Source: Butyribacter intestini (lineage in GTDB: Bacteria; Bacillota; Clostridia; Lachnospirales; Lachnospiraceae). Taken from it: a stretch of DNA of 64,000 nt. How positions within the stretch are numbered: position 1 is the stretch's first letter; each line of letters opens with the position of its first letter. Positions 16,179 to 23,798 of the stretch are shown piece by piece. The stretch spans positions 696,437 through 760,436 of the forward strand of contig LLKB01000001.1 in assembly GCA_001414325.1 (NCBI GenBank), given 5' to 3'. The notes below the pieces were generated by a model that saw only the letters and a list, made by a program, of their open reading frames with translations, did no database searches and was not told the DNA's origin. The position numbers and the translations under genes were made by a program.

Positions 16179-16718
16179 ATGGATATAGTTAGTTTACTTG
16201 AAGAATTTGCCGACTTAATCAGAAACGAAGAAGTCGAGGTATATAACGAGTTTAGCTTGCAGCATGAATTAGGAATTTTTCTGCGTGCAAAGCTAACCGG
16301 AAATAAAGTGCAGTTTGAAAGAAATACTAAGTTCTTTGGAATAACTGGTACAGTGAAGCATGAGATAGATATTGTTATTTATAATGAGAATGAGAAATAT
16401 GCGATTGAATTAAAGTATCCACTGAATGGACAGTATCCGGAACAGATGTATTCCTTCATTAAAGATATAAAGTTTATGGAACAACTCAAAGAGGCGGGAT
16501 TCGATGGAGCATACTGTATGACACTTGTGCGGGATAAGAATTTCTATTCTGGGAATAAGGTTGATGGAGTGTATTCATATTTTAGAAATGGAAATACAAT
16601 CCATGGGACTATTATAAAGCCAACTGGTAAAAAGGATGAAAGTATAGATGTTCATGGAGAGTATCAGGTTGAGTGGAAATCCATAAACAACTGGAAATAT
16701 TATATTGTGGATATGTGA
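16179..16718 (+). CDS. PD-(D/E)XK-like protein of unknown function
   Basis: 179 residues from ATG 16179; an upstream in-frame ATG at 16116 lies inside the preceding remnant. The middle has HEIDIVIYNENEKYAIELKYP (about residues 66-86), which fits the D-x(n)-(D/E)xK core of restriction-endonuclease-like folds, preceded by FLRAKLTGNKVQFERN. The rest is alpha/beta with no other landmark. It could be a nuclease of a degraded defence island or an uncharacterised protein of the same fold. The gene shows no ribosome site of quality, probably relying on coupling to the upstream remnant. Confidence 0.5.
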   Translation: MDIVSLLEEFADLIRNEEVEVYNEFSLQHELGIFLRAKLTGNKVQFERNTKFFGITGTVKHEIDIVIYNENEKYAIELKYPLNGQYPEQMYSFIKDIKFMEQLKEAGFDGAYCMTLVRDKNFYSGNKVDGVYSYFRNGNTIHGTIIKPTGKKDESIDVHGEYQVEWKSINNWKYYIVDM

Positions 16719-16746
16719 TGTGCATTAAGAAAAGAGGCGGGTTTTT

Positions 16747-17769
16747 ATAGAAACAATTGAACTGAGGAAAGATATCAATAAGTTATTAAAGAAGGCGAGA
16801 GAAAATGCAAAACCGGATAAATGTATCCTATGTGGAAAAACACAAACAAGTTTTTGTAATTCGCATTCTATTCCACACATGATCTTAAAAACAATAGCAT
16901 GTGAAGGAAAAGTTTTAGAACCATGGATGTTAATGGATGAAATTGATGTGGTAGATTTAGAATCGGGAATAAAAAAGTCTGGAACTTTCCATTTTATATG
17001 CAGAGAATGTGATGCTTTATATTTTCAAGACTATGAAAATAAAGAGGCATTGCTTAATGATCCAACAGATAAAATGCTTGCAGAAATTGCATTAAAAAGT
17101 ATGTTACAAATGCTATCGAAAAGAAATGAGGAAATAGCTCTTTTTGATATTTTTCAAAAAAGGTCAGGTGCGATAATAAACAAAGAACTGTTAGATGAAG
17201 ATAAGTTATTAGGTATAAATGATTATATGTTTGATATGGATGTTTACAAACGAATTATCCAAAATAATGAAAAAGGTGGGTTTAAAATTGTATTTTGGGA
17301 GAAATTACCTTACGTTACTCCAATAGCTGTTCAGACGCCAATTACACTATATAAGGATATCGAAGGGACTGTGATTAACGATATCTATAATCCGGATCCA
17401 AATCTTCATATGCAAACAATGTACATGTGTGTATTCCCTATTGAACATGAAACGGTAGTTGGAGTATTTTATCATAAGAAGGATAGAAATTATAGAAGCT
17501 TTCTACATCAGATGAATTGTATGTCTGCGAGTAAGAAGCTGCAATATATAAATTATTTGATTTTTGCGAATACTGAGAACTATTATTTTTCAAAAACGAT
17601 AGAAGATATTGTCAGGGATAATGAAAAATTAAAATTATTGGGACAGGAGAATAATGGGGATCCGCATTTAGGAATGCTTAGACCATTAGAACAGTTACTG
17701 GAATATAAGCAGATCAAACCAGATGAAATTCCTAATTTTTTAATGCCGGAGTACAAGATAAATAGTTAG
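16747..17769 (+). CDS. HNH-like protein lacking a standard start codon
   Basis: The open frame runs from 16729 to 17769 with no ATG, GTG or TTG before 16879. Yet conserved sequence begins earlier: KCILCGK (a CxxC pair) and FCNSHSIPHMILK (the HNH-like Cys/Ser-His-x-Ile-Pro motif) are encoded at 16822-16890, partly upstream of the ATG at 16879. AGAGGCGG at 16733-16740 is placed for an ATA at 16747, used here as a provisional start, giving about 340 residues. Alternatives: a mutated start codon (pseudogene) or translation from 16879 losing the zinc motif. The remainder (for example FHFICRECDALYFQDYE with another CxxC) looks like a degenerate nuclease or zinc-binding family. Confidence 0.45.
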   Translation: METIELRKDINKLLKKARENAKPDKCILCGKTQTSFCNSHSIPHMILKTIACEGKVLEPWMLMDEIDVVDLESGIKKSGTFHFICRECDALYFQDYENKEALLNDPTDKMLAEIALKSMLQMLSKRNEEIALFDIFQKRSGAIINKELLDEDKLLGINDYMFDMDVYKRIIQNNEKGGFKIVFWEKLPYVTPIAVQTPITLYKDIEGTVINDIYNPDPNLHMQTMYMCVFPIEHETVVGVFYHKKDRNYRSFLHQMNCMSASKKLQYINYLIFANTENYYFSKTIEDIVRDNEKLKLLGQENNGDPHLGMLRPLEQLLEYKQIKPDEIPNFLMPEYKINS

Positions 17770-17886
17770 ACAGAAGTATAGTTGAAAATTTTGGGTGTTA
17801 AAAGTTGAGTTTTTTAATAAGGGTGTTAATTTGTAAGAAAGTACAGGTGTCCGCGCATGATAATGCGGTGTTAGCTCACCCCGCAC

Positions 17887-17901
17887 GTGGAGACGGTAGT
17901 T
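17887..17901 (+). repeat. 15-bp direct repeat, left copy (candidate att core)
   Basis: GTGGAGACGGTAGTT, identical to 22191-22205. In both places it encodes VETVV in the same frame of an rlmD-like end. Confidence 0.55.
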
Positions 17902-18195
17902 CTTTTGTCCCAACAAAAACCAGATGACACGATAGAGATCGACTTAGACTTAGATGAGCTGGATGCAACCAGTGCAGAGACGAAAGCGACCTATCAGGAA
18001 ATCAAAGATTATGTGCTGAAAGAATTTGGATTTAAGGTTTCAAATTTATATATTTCTCAAATCAAAAGGAAATGTGGAATCGAAGTAGGAGAGAACTATA
18101 ATCTGCCAAAGACAGAAAATCCAAAAGTGCCACAGTGTCCGAAAGAGAAAGAAGATGCTATCAAGGCTGCCCTGAAATATTTTGCGATGATCTAA
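17887..18195 (+). CDS. rlmD-type C-terminal tail, element-borne
   Basis: 102 residues if begun at GTG 17887. The frame opens at the conserved peptide HVETVVLLS, which belongs to the C-terminal end of 23S rRNA uracil-methyltransferases (RlmD/RumA family), and continues with DIEIDLDLDELDATSAETKATY-type sequence and a Lys-rich end KEKEDAIKAALKYF. This is the tail that mobile elements integrated in rlmD supply to the host gene. Here no methyltransferase body lies upstream: a TAG at 17873 precedes it. So it is an orphan attachment-end remnant, possibly still translated. The word GTGGAGACGGTAGTT recurs at 22191. Confidence 0.55.
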   Translation: METVVLLSQQKPDDTIEIDLDLDELDATSAETKATYQEIKDYVLKEFGFKVSNLYISQIKRKCGIEVGENYNLPKTENPKVPQCPKEKEDAIKAALKYFAMI

Positions 18196-18226
18196 GGATA
18201 TCGCTGATTTCAAGGAGGAATAACAC

Positions 18227-18598
18227 ATGAAAAGCACATTTGAAAAAATGGGTGGAACCTACACACTGGGAGCAGATGGAATTTACTATCCGAACCTTGT
18301 TAGTACAGATGAAGAACCGCATTATGGGAAATATGGGATGTTACGGAGAACATATCTGAAAGAGCATCGTCCGACAATGTATTCTCTGTATATGTTGGAA
18401 GACAGGCTGACAGCACATCTGAATGCTGTGGATGATGAAGAACAGGAAAGAATGGATGTTCTGGTGCGTCAGATGATGGAGAAGCAAGGCATTACAGAGG
18501 ATTTAAAAGCTCGTGATCAGATGGTGTGGGTTGGAGTTGTAAATAACATCCGGAATGCAGCAGAAGAGATTGTGTTAAAAGAATTAGTGTATATTTAA
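18227..18598 (+). CDS. tnpV: TnpV-like transposon protein
   Basis: 123 residues, ATG nine bases after AAGGAGGA. Sequence GTYTLGADGIYYPNL, YGKYGMLRRTYLKEHRPTMYS and the acid C-terminal half with VRQMMEKQGITEDLKA match TnpV proteins of clostridial transposons (Tn4451 type and many serine-recombinase elements). The precise role of TnpV is not established. It lies just downstream of the rlmD-type tail and is the only intact mobilisation-type gene of this small island. Confidence 0.8.
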   Translation: MKSTFEKMGGTYTLGADGIYYPNLVSTDEEPHYGKYGMLRRTYLKEHRPTMYSLYMLEDRLTAHLNAVDDEEQERMDVLVRQMMEKQGITEDLKARDQMVWVGVVNNIRNAAEEIVLKELVYI

Positions 18599-18667
18599 GG
18601 TAATGGAAAGATCCTTCGGGAGCTTTTGGGTATAATCAATGGTTTTGAGGGTTTGCCGAACTAATTG

Positions 18668-18697
18668 AGGGTCAGTCGTGAAGGACTGGTCCTTTTT
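18668..18697 (+). terminator. terminator after tnpV
   Basis: Ten-pair stem AGGGTCAGTC/GACTGGTCCT with six-base loop and T run. Confidence 0.75.
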
Positions 18698-18785
18698 GAA
18701 TGCCAGTTTTTGAGAGTTTGCTGCTAGAATACACAAAGGTGTAGCATCTATACCAAAACTATTTGCAGATTTTTGTATGATTGAC

Positions 18786-18813
18786 TCGACTTATTATTTA
18801 TTTGTAGTATAAT
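18786..18813 (+). promoter_or_regulatory. promoter of the disrupted SEC-C gene
   Basis: TATAAT at 18808-18813 with TCGACT (18786-18791) 16 bases upstream; TTGACT at 18781 would be 21 bases away. The rest of 18698-18830 shows nothing else clear. Confidence 0.5.
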
Positions 18814-18844
18814 GAGAGCATAAAAATTATAAGGAGTCATGGTC

Positions 18845-18903
18845 GTGGGTAGAGGGAATGATGCAATACCAACATGGAGTGGGTTTAATTATCAAGGAAA
18901 AAT
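18845..18903 (+). pseudogene. N-terminal fragment of the IS-interrupted SEC-C gene
   Basis: From GTG 18845 (AAGGAG at 18831) the frame reads VGRGNDAIPTWSGFNYQGKI and then runs into the left end of the insertion sequence at 18904. The motif NDA..TWSGF.YQGK is the N-terminus of the dsDNA-nuclease-type and related accessory proteins often seen in defence systems. The C-terminal part at 20201 may be the other end of the same gene, with the middle lost. Confidence 0.5.
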
Positions 18904-18978
18904 TGTTGTGCTAAACTATAGTTGTAACAGCTCGACCTAATAAGATATAATCTTAGGAGGAAACGAGGTATATTACAA

Positions 18979-19230
18979 ATGAATCAAAACTACGAACCAG
19001 AATTTAAGAAGAAGATTGTCCGTCTTCATCTTGAAGAGGGGAGAACCCTCAAAGGTCTTGCTGCTGAATATGGTGTATCCAAAGCAAGCATTTCCAATTG
19101 GACAAAACAATTCCGTGAAGAATGCCAGACAAATGAAGAAGCCCAAGCCGATTATGACTACATGAAAGAAAATCTTAAGCTCAAAAAGCAACTTGCTGAA
19201 CTTCAAAAGGAAAATGACTTTCTAAAATAA
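18979..19230 (+). CDS. IS3-family orfA (copy 1)
   Basis: 83 residues with GGAGG upstream. HTH of the IS3/IS911 type (EFKKKIVRLHLEEGRTLKGL...SKASISNWTKQF), then a leucine-zipper helix ending ENDFLK. It binds the terminal repeats and dimerises. The usual C-terminal bridge KKA..AFFAKEID is present in the DNA but in another frame after the TAA at 19228. Confidence 0.85.
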   Translation: MNQNYEPEFKKKIVRLHLEEGRTLKGLAAEYGVSKASISNWTKQFREECQTNEEAQADYDYMKENLKLKKQLAELQKENDFLK

Positions 19231-20148
19231 AGCCATAGCCACCAAAGGTGGCATTGCATTCTTTGCGAAGGAAATCGATTAGAGGCTTATCGATTCGTTC
19301 AGAAATACAACAAGAAATTTGGACTTAGATGGCTACTCAGAAAATTTAACATCTATCCAAATGCTTATTATAACTATCTTAAAAATCGAAAAGCTGATTA
19401 TCATCAACAGAAAGATGAAATCAAAAACTCTATTCGAGAAATCTATCACTCTCATGGCGGAGTTGATGGTTACAGAACCGTACATGCGTATCTTATCCGT
19501 AAAGGATACGATATCAGTATTTTAACGGTTCACAAATATATGAATACTGAAATGCAGTTGTTCTCAATATCTAGGAAAAAGAAACCAGAGTATGAACATG
19601 GTGTTGCTCATAAAGTATATGAGAACAAGCTGAATCAGGATTTTCATGCAAATGCAATAAATCTAAAATGGTGTACTGATTTTACTTATCTATTTTTGAC
19701 AGATGGTAGTAAGCGCTATAATTGCACTATTATTGACCTGCACGACCGAAGCGTTATTTCAAGCATAACGGATAAAAATATAACCGCTGATTTAGCGAAA
19801 AGAACGCTTGAAAAAGCAATTCATTCGCAACCAGGAATAGATTTAAGTAAACTTATGTTGCATTCAGATCAGGGAAGCCAGTACACATCCAAAGAGTTCA
19901 CAGAATTCTGTGAGAAGCTCGGCATCACTCAAAGTATGAGTAAGGCTGGATATCCATATGATAATGCTCCTATGGAAAGATATTTCAACACATTAAAAAA
20001 TGATCTTATATATCAGCATTATTATCACACAGAAGATGAACTCTACACAGCAGTCGAAGAATTTGCGTATGTACAATATAACCATGTCCGTCCGCATTCT
20101 TATAATAATTACAAAACGCCTTATGAGGCACGCTACGGGGTTGCGTAA
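19231..20148 (+). CDS. IS3-family orfB transposase (copy 1), needs recoding or readthrough
   Basis: About 300 residues of DDE integrase: WCTDFTYLF (Asp), LHSDQGSQYTS (Asp) and NAPMERYFNTLKNDLIYQ (Glu). The coherent protein begins near EAYRFVQKYNKKFGLRWLL (19282) but its frame has no ATG before 19540. It is in the same frame as orfA, separated by the single TAA at 19228-19230. GCCACC AAA GGTGGC, a perfect hairpin, follows the stop by seven bases. The usual A/B overlap in this family is in a third frame (AIATKGGIAFFAKEID). So transposase would need stop readthrough, or a +1 and then a -1 shift. Copy 2 has the same structure. Confidence 0.7.
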   Translation, partial: SHSHQRWHCILCEGNRLEAYRFVQKYNKKFGLRWLLRKFNIYPNAYYNYLKNRKADYHQQKDEIKNSIREIYHSHGGVDGYRTVHAYLIRKGYDISILTVHKYMNTEMQLFSISRKKKPEYEHGVAHKVYENKLNQDFHANAINLKWCTDFTYLFLTDGSKRYNCTIIDLHDRSVISSITDKNITADLAKRTLEKAIHSQPGIDLSKLMLHSDQGSQYTSKEFTEFCEKLGITQSMSKAGYPYDNAPMERYFNTLKNDLIYQHYYHTEDELYTAVEEFAYVQYNHVRPHSYNNYKTPYEARYGVA

Positions 20149-20200
20149 ACCCTGTGGCAGAAATTAGGTCGTAGTGTTACAAAAAAGCTTGACCACAACA

Positions 20201-20705
20201 TTTGATGATTATTCCTGTTGCTCTTAACAATATTAAGTATAGATCTGACGTCAATGCTATGAATCCGATTGAGAAAAATGTAAAGTCTTTAGAGGATTAT
20301 ATTAAACTCACAAAAGCATCAAGATATCATTTTTGCTTGGATTCTGAGGACTATACAGGCTTTTTGAAAATCCTCGTGAATGCGAAATTGAGAAATGCTA
20401 TCGGTCATAATGATGTTGAATACAATTCAGTAGACCAGCTGATAACTTATATTCCTAATCCGAAAGATAGAACAAAAAAGAAAACAGAATATTTGCTTGA
20501 ATTTGAAAATGAGGCAATGTGTATGTTTCAAGCTATATTGGGAGTCTCTGAATATTTGTATCGTCTGAGGGAACTTGAACTTATGCATGATGGAAAAATT
20601 CCTATTATGGTTCAGGAAAGAGCAAATTGGCCGAAGAAGATAGGTCGCAATGAATTGTGTCCATGTGGAAGTGGAAAGAAGTATAAGCGTTGTCATGGGC
20701 GATGA
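20201..20705 (+). pseudogene. C-terminal part of SEC-C motif protein
   Basis: The frame starts at the right end of the IS and reads 167 residues, ending with [20 protein letters not shown], a complete SEC-C zinc motif (CxCxSGKKYKxCHG). The middle contains [12 protein letters not shown], a HEPN-like R...H pattern (RxxxxH) seen in abortive-infection-type proteins. TTG 20202 could start a shortened product but has no ribosome site. Together with 18845-18903 it was probably one gene; a central part is missing. Function in the intact state unknown, probably defence-related. Confidence 0.55.
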
Positions 20706-20769
20706 GAGTATACAGAAATTCGTTCATTGTTTATTATAGAGTGATTTATCGAAGAAGGAGGCATTCTAT

Positions 20770-21807
20770 TTGAAAAAGAAAAAAGATGAAATAACCATCC
20801 GTTCCAGTGCTGCAGAATATCTAACTTATGTTGCCTCTGTCGGCAATCAGCAGGACAGTATTGAGATGCGCTATGAGGATGAGAATATATGGCTGACACA
20901 GAAGATGATGGCCACGTTGTACGATGTGGATGTTCGCACCATAAATTATCATGTAAAAAAAATCTTCAGTGATAGCGAATTACAAGAGGATTCAGTTATC
21001 CGAAAATTTCGGATAACTGCCGCTGACGGAAAAAGCTACAGCACAAATCACTATTCCTTGGAGATGATCATTGCTGTTGGATTCAAGGTCAATTCTGAGC
21101 GTGCAGTGCAGTTCCGTAAATGGGTCAATCAAATTGCCAAGGACTACACCATCAAAGGCTGGGTCATGGATAATGAGCGCTTAAAAAACGGTGGCTCTGT
21201 GCTCACAACAGAATACTTTGATCGCTTGCTTGAGCAGATTCGTGAGATCCGTTTGTCTGAGCGTAGATTCTATCAGAAGATAACGGACATCTATGCTACA
21301 GCTCTTGATTACGACCGCACAGCAAAAACGACAAAGCAGTTCTTTGCTAAGGTGCAGAACAAGATGCATTATGCAGTTCACGGTCATACAGCAGCAGAAT
21401 TGATTTATGAGCGAGCAGATGCTGATAAGCCACATATGGGGCTGACCACGTGGGCAGCAGCACCGGAAGGAAAGATTGTAAAAAGTGATGTGAGTGTTGC
21501 AAAAAATTATCTTTCTGATCAGGAAATGCGTTCATTAGAGCGTATCGTTTCGGCATACCTGGATCTGGCAGAGGATCGTGCAGAGCGTCACATTCCGATG
21601 ACAATGGAGGACTGGGCAAGGCGTCTGGATTTATTCCTGATGGCTGATGACAGAGAGGTCCTTCAGAATTCAGGAAAGATCACGGCAGAGATTGCCAAGG
21701 CTAAAGCAGAGACTGAATTTGAAAAGTATCGTGTTATTCAGGACAGATTGTTTATGTCTGACTTTGATAAATACATGTTGGAATTGGAAGAGAATGCGAA
21801 GAAGTAA
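20770..21807 (+). CDS. RhuM family protein
   Basis: 345 residues from TTG 20770, with GGAGG nine bases upstream and no alternative ATG nearby. N-terminal third has the RhuM signature: the pattern DEN.WLTQKMMATLYDVD.RTINYHVKKIF and the later FRITAADGKSYSTNHYSLEMIIAVG. The central and C-terminal portion is helical (AKTTKQFFAKVQNKMHYA, FDRLLEQIREIRLSERRFYQ) with the typical DKPHMGLTTWA. RhuM proteins occur on genomic islands and are associated with Fic/restriction neighbourhoods; the biochemical role is unknown. It seems intact between two insertion sequences. Confidence 0.88.
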   Translation: MKKKKDEITIRSSAAEYLTYVASVGNQQDSIEMRYEDENIWLTQKMMATLYDVDVRTINYHVKKIFSDSELQEDSVIRKFRITAADGKSYSTNHYSLEMIIAVGFKVNSERAVQFRKWVNQIAKDYTIKGWVMDNERLKNGGSVLTTEYFDRLLEQIREIRLSERRFYQKITDIYATALDYDRTAKTTKQFFAKVQNKMHYAVHGHTAAELIYERADADKPHMGLTTWAAAPEGKIVKSDVSVAKNYLSDQEMRSLERIVSAYLDLAEDRAERHIPMTMEDWARRLDLFLMADDREVLQNSGKITAEIAKAKAETEFEKYRVIQDRLFMSDFDKYMLELEENAKK

Positions 21808-22089
21808 TAGGATTGTTTCTCTGTTTAATGCACATTTCTCAGTATATAAGGTCGAGTGCATGGAAGCAAGGCCATCAGTTAGGTCTAAAAATAGCCGTTG
21901 ACCTGTTCCTTGTAGGAAGAACGGACAAGGTTGAGGCGATGGAGATTCTCCGCAAGATTTGACTTTTATGTTGGAATCACTATACATAGTAGAAATGAAT
22001 AAAAAAGTTGAACTTTTTCCGTGGACAAACAAGGTTCAGGCTGCGATATGGGTAGCAGAATGTATCAAGGTATTTTTGCTACAGAATTT
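21808..22089 (+). other. non-coding remnant between rhuM and the rlmD end
   Basis: About 280 bases with no frame longer than 40 residues that looks like protein, and no hairpin of note. Probably decayed island DNA. Confidence 0.5.
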
Positions 22090-22229
22090 GTAGATATGTT
22101 TCCACGAACAAACGGAGATATTTTACTACATGCCATATTAGTCTGGATAGGTTCCAGATGACCGACATCAATCCGGACCTATCGAGCCATGTGGAGACGG
22201 TAGTTGCACTACATCGGACAGATTCGTAA
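22090..22229 (+). pseudogene. remnant of the 3' end of an rlmD-type methyltransferase gene
   Basis: 22090-22113 encodes VDMFPRTN and, after about 72 unrelated bases, 22185-22229 encodes SHVETVVALHRTDS and a stop. In RlmD/RumA proteins these two peptides are contiguous (VDMFPRT.HVETV). So an att-like insertion separates them. The intervening DNA contains GATAGGT (22147-22153) and ACCTATC (22178-22184), an inverted repeat. Everything upstream of VDMF is missing. The stretch looks like the scar of a serine-recombinase element that integrates in this conserved codon block. Confidence 0.55.
22191..22205 (+). repeat. 15-bp direct repeat, right copy (candidate att core)
   Basis: GTGGAGACGGTAGTT, identical to 17887-17901; the two copies flank about 4.3 kb. 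Confidence 0.55.
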
Positions 22230-22407
22230 TGGTGTTAGAATTTAAATAGTACAAGTTAGATATGGAATAATCCTTAATATAGATTTATTATTAAAGTTAA
22301 AGATTGGAGGATTAAGACATGGCTACACAGTACTCAGAAGAATTTAAGAAAGATGTGTTGTGGTCAAGCTTTTTTGTAACACTACGACCTAATTTCTGCC
22401 ACAGGGT

Positions 22408-23325
22408 TTACGCAACCCCGTAGCGTGCCTCATAGGGCGTTTTGTAATTATTATAAGAATGCGGACGGACATGGTTATATTGTACATACGCAAATTCTTC
22501 GACTGCTGTGTAGAGTTCATCTTCTGTGTGATAATAATGCTGATATATAAGATCATTTTTTAATGTGTTGAAATATCTTTCCATAGGAGCATTATCATAT
22601 GGATATCCAGCCTTACTCATGCTTTGAGTGATGCCGAGCTTCTCACAGAATTCTGTGAACTCTTTGGATGTGTACTGGCTTCCCTGATCTGAATGCAACA
22701 TAAGTTTACTTAAATCTATTCCTGGTTGCGAATGAATTGCTTTTTCAAGCGTTCTTTTCGCTAAATCAGCGGTTATATTTTTATCCGTTATGCTTGAAAT
22801 AACGCTTCGGTCGTGCAGGTCAATAATAGTGCAATTATAATGTTTACTACCATCTGTCAAAAATAGATAAGTAAAATCAGTACACCATTTTAGATTTATT
22901 GCATTTGCATGAAAATCCTGATTCAGCTTGTTCCCATATACTTTATGAGCAACACCATGTTCATACTCTGGTTTCTTTTTCCTAGATATTGAGAACAACT
23001 GCATTTCAGTATTCATATATTTGTGAACCGTTAAACTACTGATATCGTATCCTTTACGGATAAGATACGCATGTACGGTTCTGTAACCATCAACTCCGCC
23101 ATGAGAGTGATAGATTTCTCGAATAGAGTTTTTGATTTCATCTTTCTGTTGATGATAATCAGCTTTTCGATTTTTAAGATAGTTATAATAAGCATTTGGA
23201 TAGATGTTAAATTTTCTGAGTAGCCATCTAAGTCCAAATTTCTTGTTGTATTTCTGAACGAATCGATAAGCCTCTAATCGATTTCCTTCGCAAAGAATGC
23301 AATGCCACCTTTGGTGGCTATGGCT
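22408..23325 (-). CDS. IS3-family orfB transposase (copy 2)
   Basis: Same DDE transposase as copy 1 (WCTDFTYLF, LHSDQGSQYTS, MERYFNTLKND), differing at a few residues. It shares the in-frame TAA separating it from orfA and the hairpin GCCACC AAA GGTGGC, so expression needs the same unusual step. First ATG in frame is at 23016. Confidence 0.7.
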   Translation of the reverse strand, partial: SHSHQRWHCILCEGNRLEAYRFVQKYNKKFGLRWLLRKFNIYPNAYYNYLKNRKADYHQQKDEIKNSIREIYHSHGGVDGYRTVHAYLIRKGYDISSLTVHKYMNTEMQLFSISRKKKPEYEHGVAHKVYGNKLNQDFHANAINLKWCTDFTYLFLTDGSKHYNCTIIDLHDRSVISSITDKNITADLAKRTLEKAIHSQPGIDLSKLMLHSDQGSQYTSKEFTEFCEKLGITQSMSKAGYPYDNAPMERYFNTLKNDLIYQHYYHTEDELYTAVEEFAYVQYNHVRPHSYNNYKTPYEARYGVA

Positions 23326-23577
23326 TTATTTTAGAAAGTCATTTTCCTTTTGAAGTTCAGCAAGTTGCTTTTTGAGCTTAAGATTTTCTTTCATGTAGTC
23401 ATAATCGGCTTGGGCTTCTTCATTTGTCTGGCATTCTTCACGGAATTGTTTTGTCCAATTGGAAATGCTTGCTTTGGATACACCATATTCAGCAGCAAGA
23501 CCTTTGAGGGTTCTCCCCTCTTCAAGATGAAGACGTACAATCTTCTTCTTAAATTCTGGTTCGTAGTTTTGATTCAT
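23326..23577 (-). CDS. IS3-family orfA (copy 2)
   Basis: 83 residues identical to the copy 1 orfA product, with HTH and leucine-zipper helix ending ENDFLK and TAA. Confidence 0.85.
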   Translation of the reverse strand: MNQNYEPEFKKKIVRLHLEEGRTLKGLAAEYGVSKASISNWTKQFREECQTNEEAQADYDYMKENLKLKKQLAELQKENDFLK

Positions 23578-23798
23578 TTGTAATATACCTCGTTTCCTCC
23601 TAAGATTATATCTTATTAGGTCGAGCTGTTACAACTATAGTTTAGCACAACAAGTAATGAGGGTAACATTCCAACCCGGGGAAGAGGCAATTACGAAAGT
23701 GATGCTGCAAAAGAAAATGCTAGACTTAAGAAAGAATTAAGGGATTCACAGGATGCTCTGGAAATATTAAAAAAAGCAATCGGCATACTGGAAAACTA

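Larger units (their letters stand above)
18904..20200 (+). mobile_element. IS3-family insertion sequence, copy 1 (1297 bp)
   Basis: Ends TGTTGTGCTAAAC and GACCACAACA give a seven-base terminal repeat TGTTGTG with the TG...CA ends of IS3 elements. Length and ends match copy 2 (22356-23652) exactly. No target duplication: AAT on the left, TTT on the right, so flanking sequence has been lost or rearranged. It encodes orfA and orfB. The two copies differ at only a few positions (for example the Glu/Gly change in KVYENK and the Arg/His change in SKRYNC). Confidence 0.88.
22356..23652 (-). mobile_element. IS3-family insertion sequence, copy 2 (inverted)
   Basis: 1297 bp, the same element as 18904-20200 in opposite orientation, ends CACAACA/TGTTGTG. 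It interrupts orfA of another IS3 element. Together with copy 1 it brackets the SEC-C fragment, rhuM and the rlmD remnant. Confidence 0.88.
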
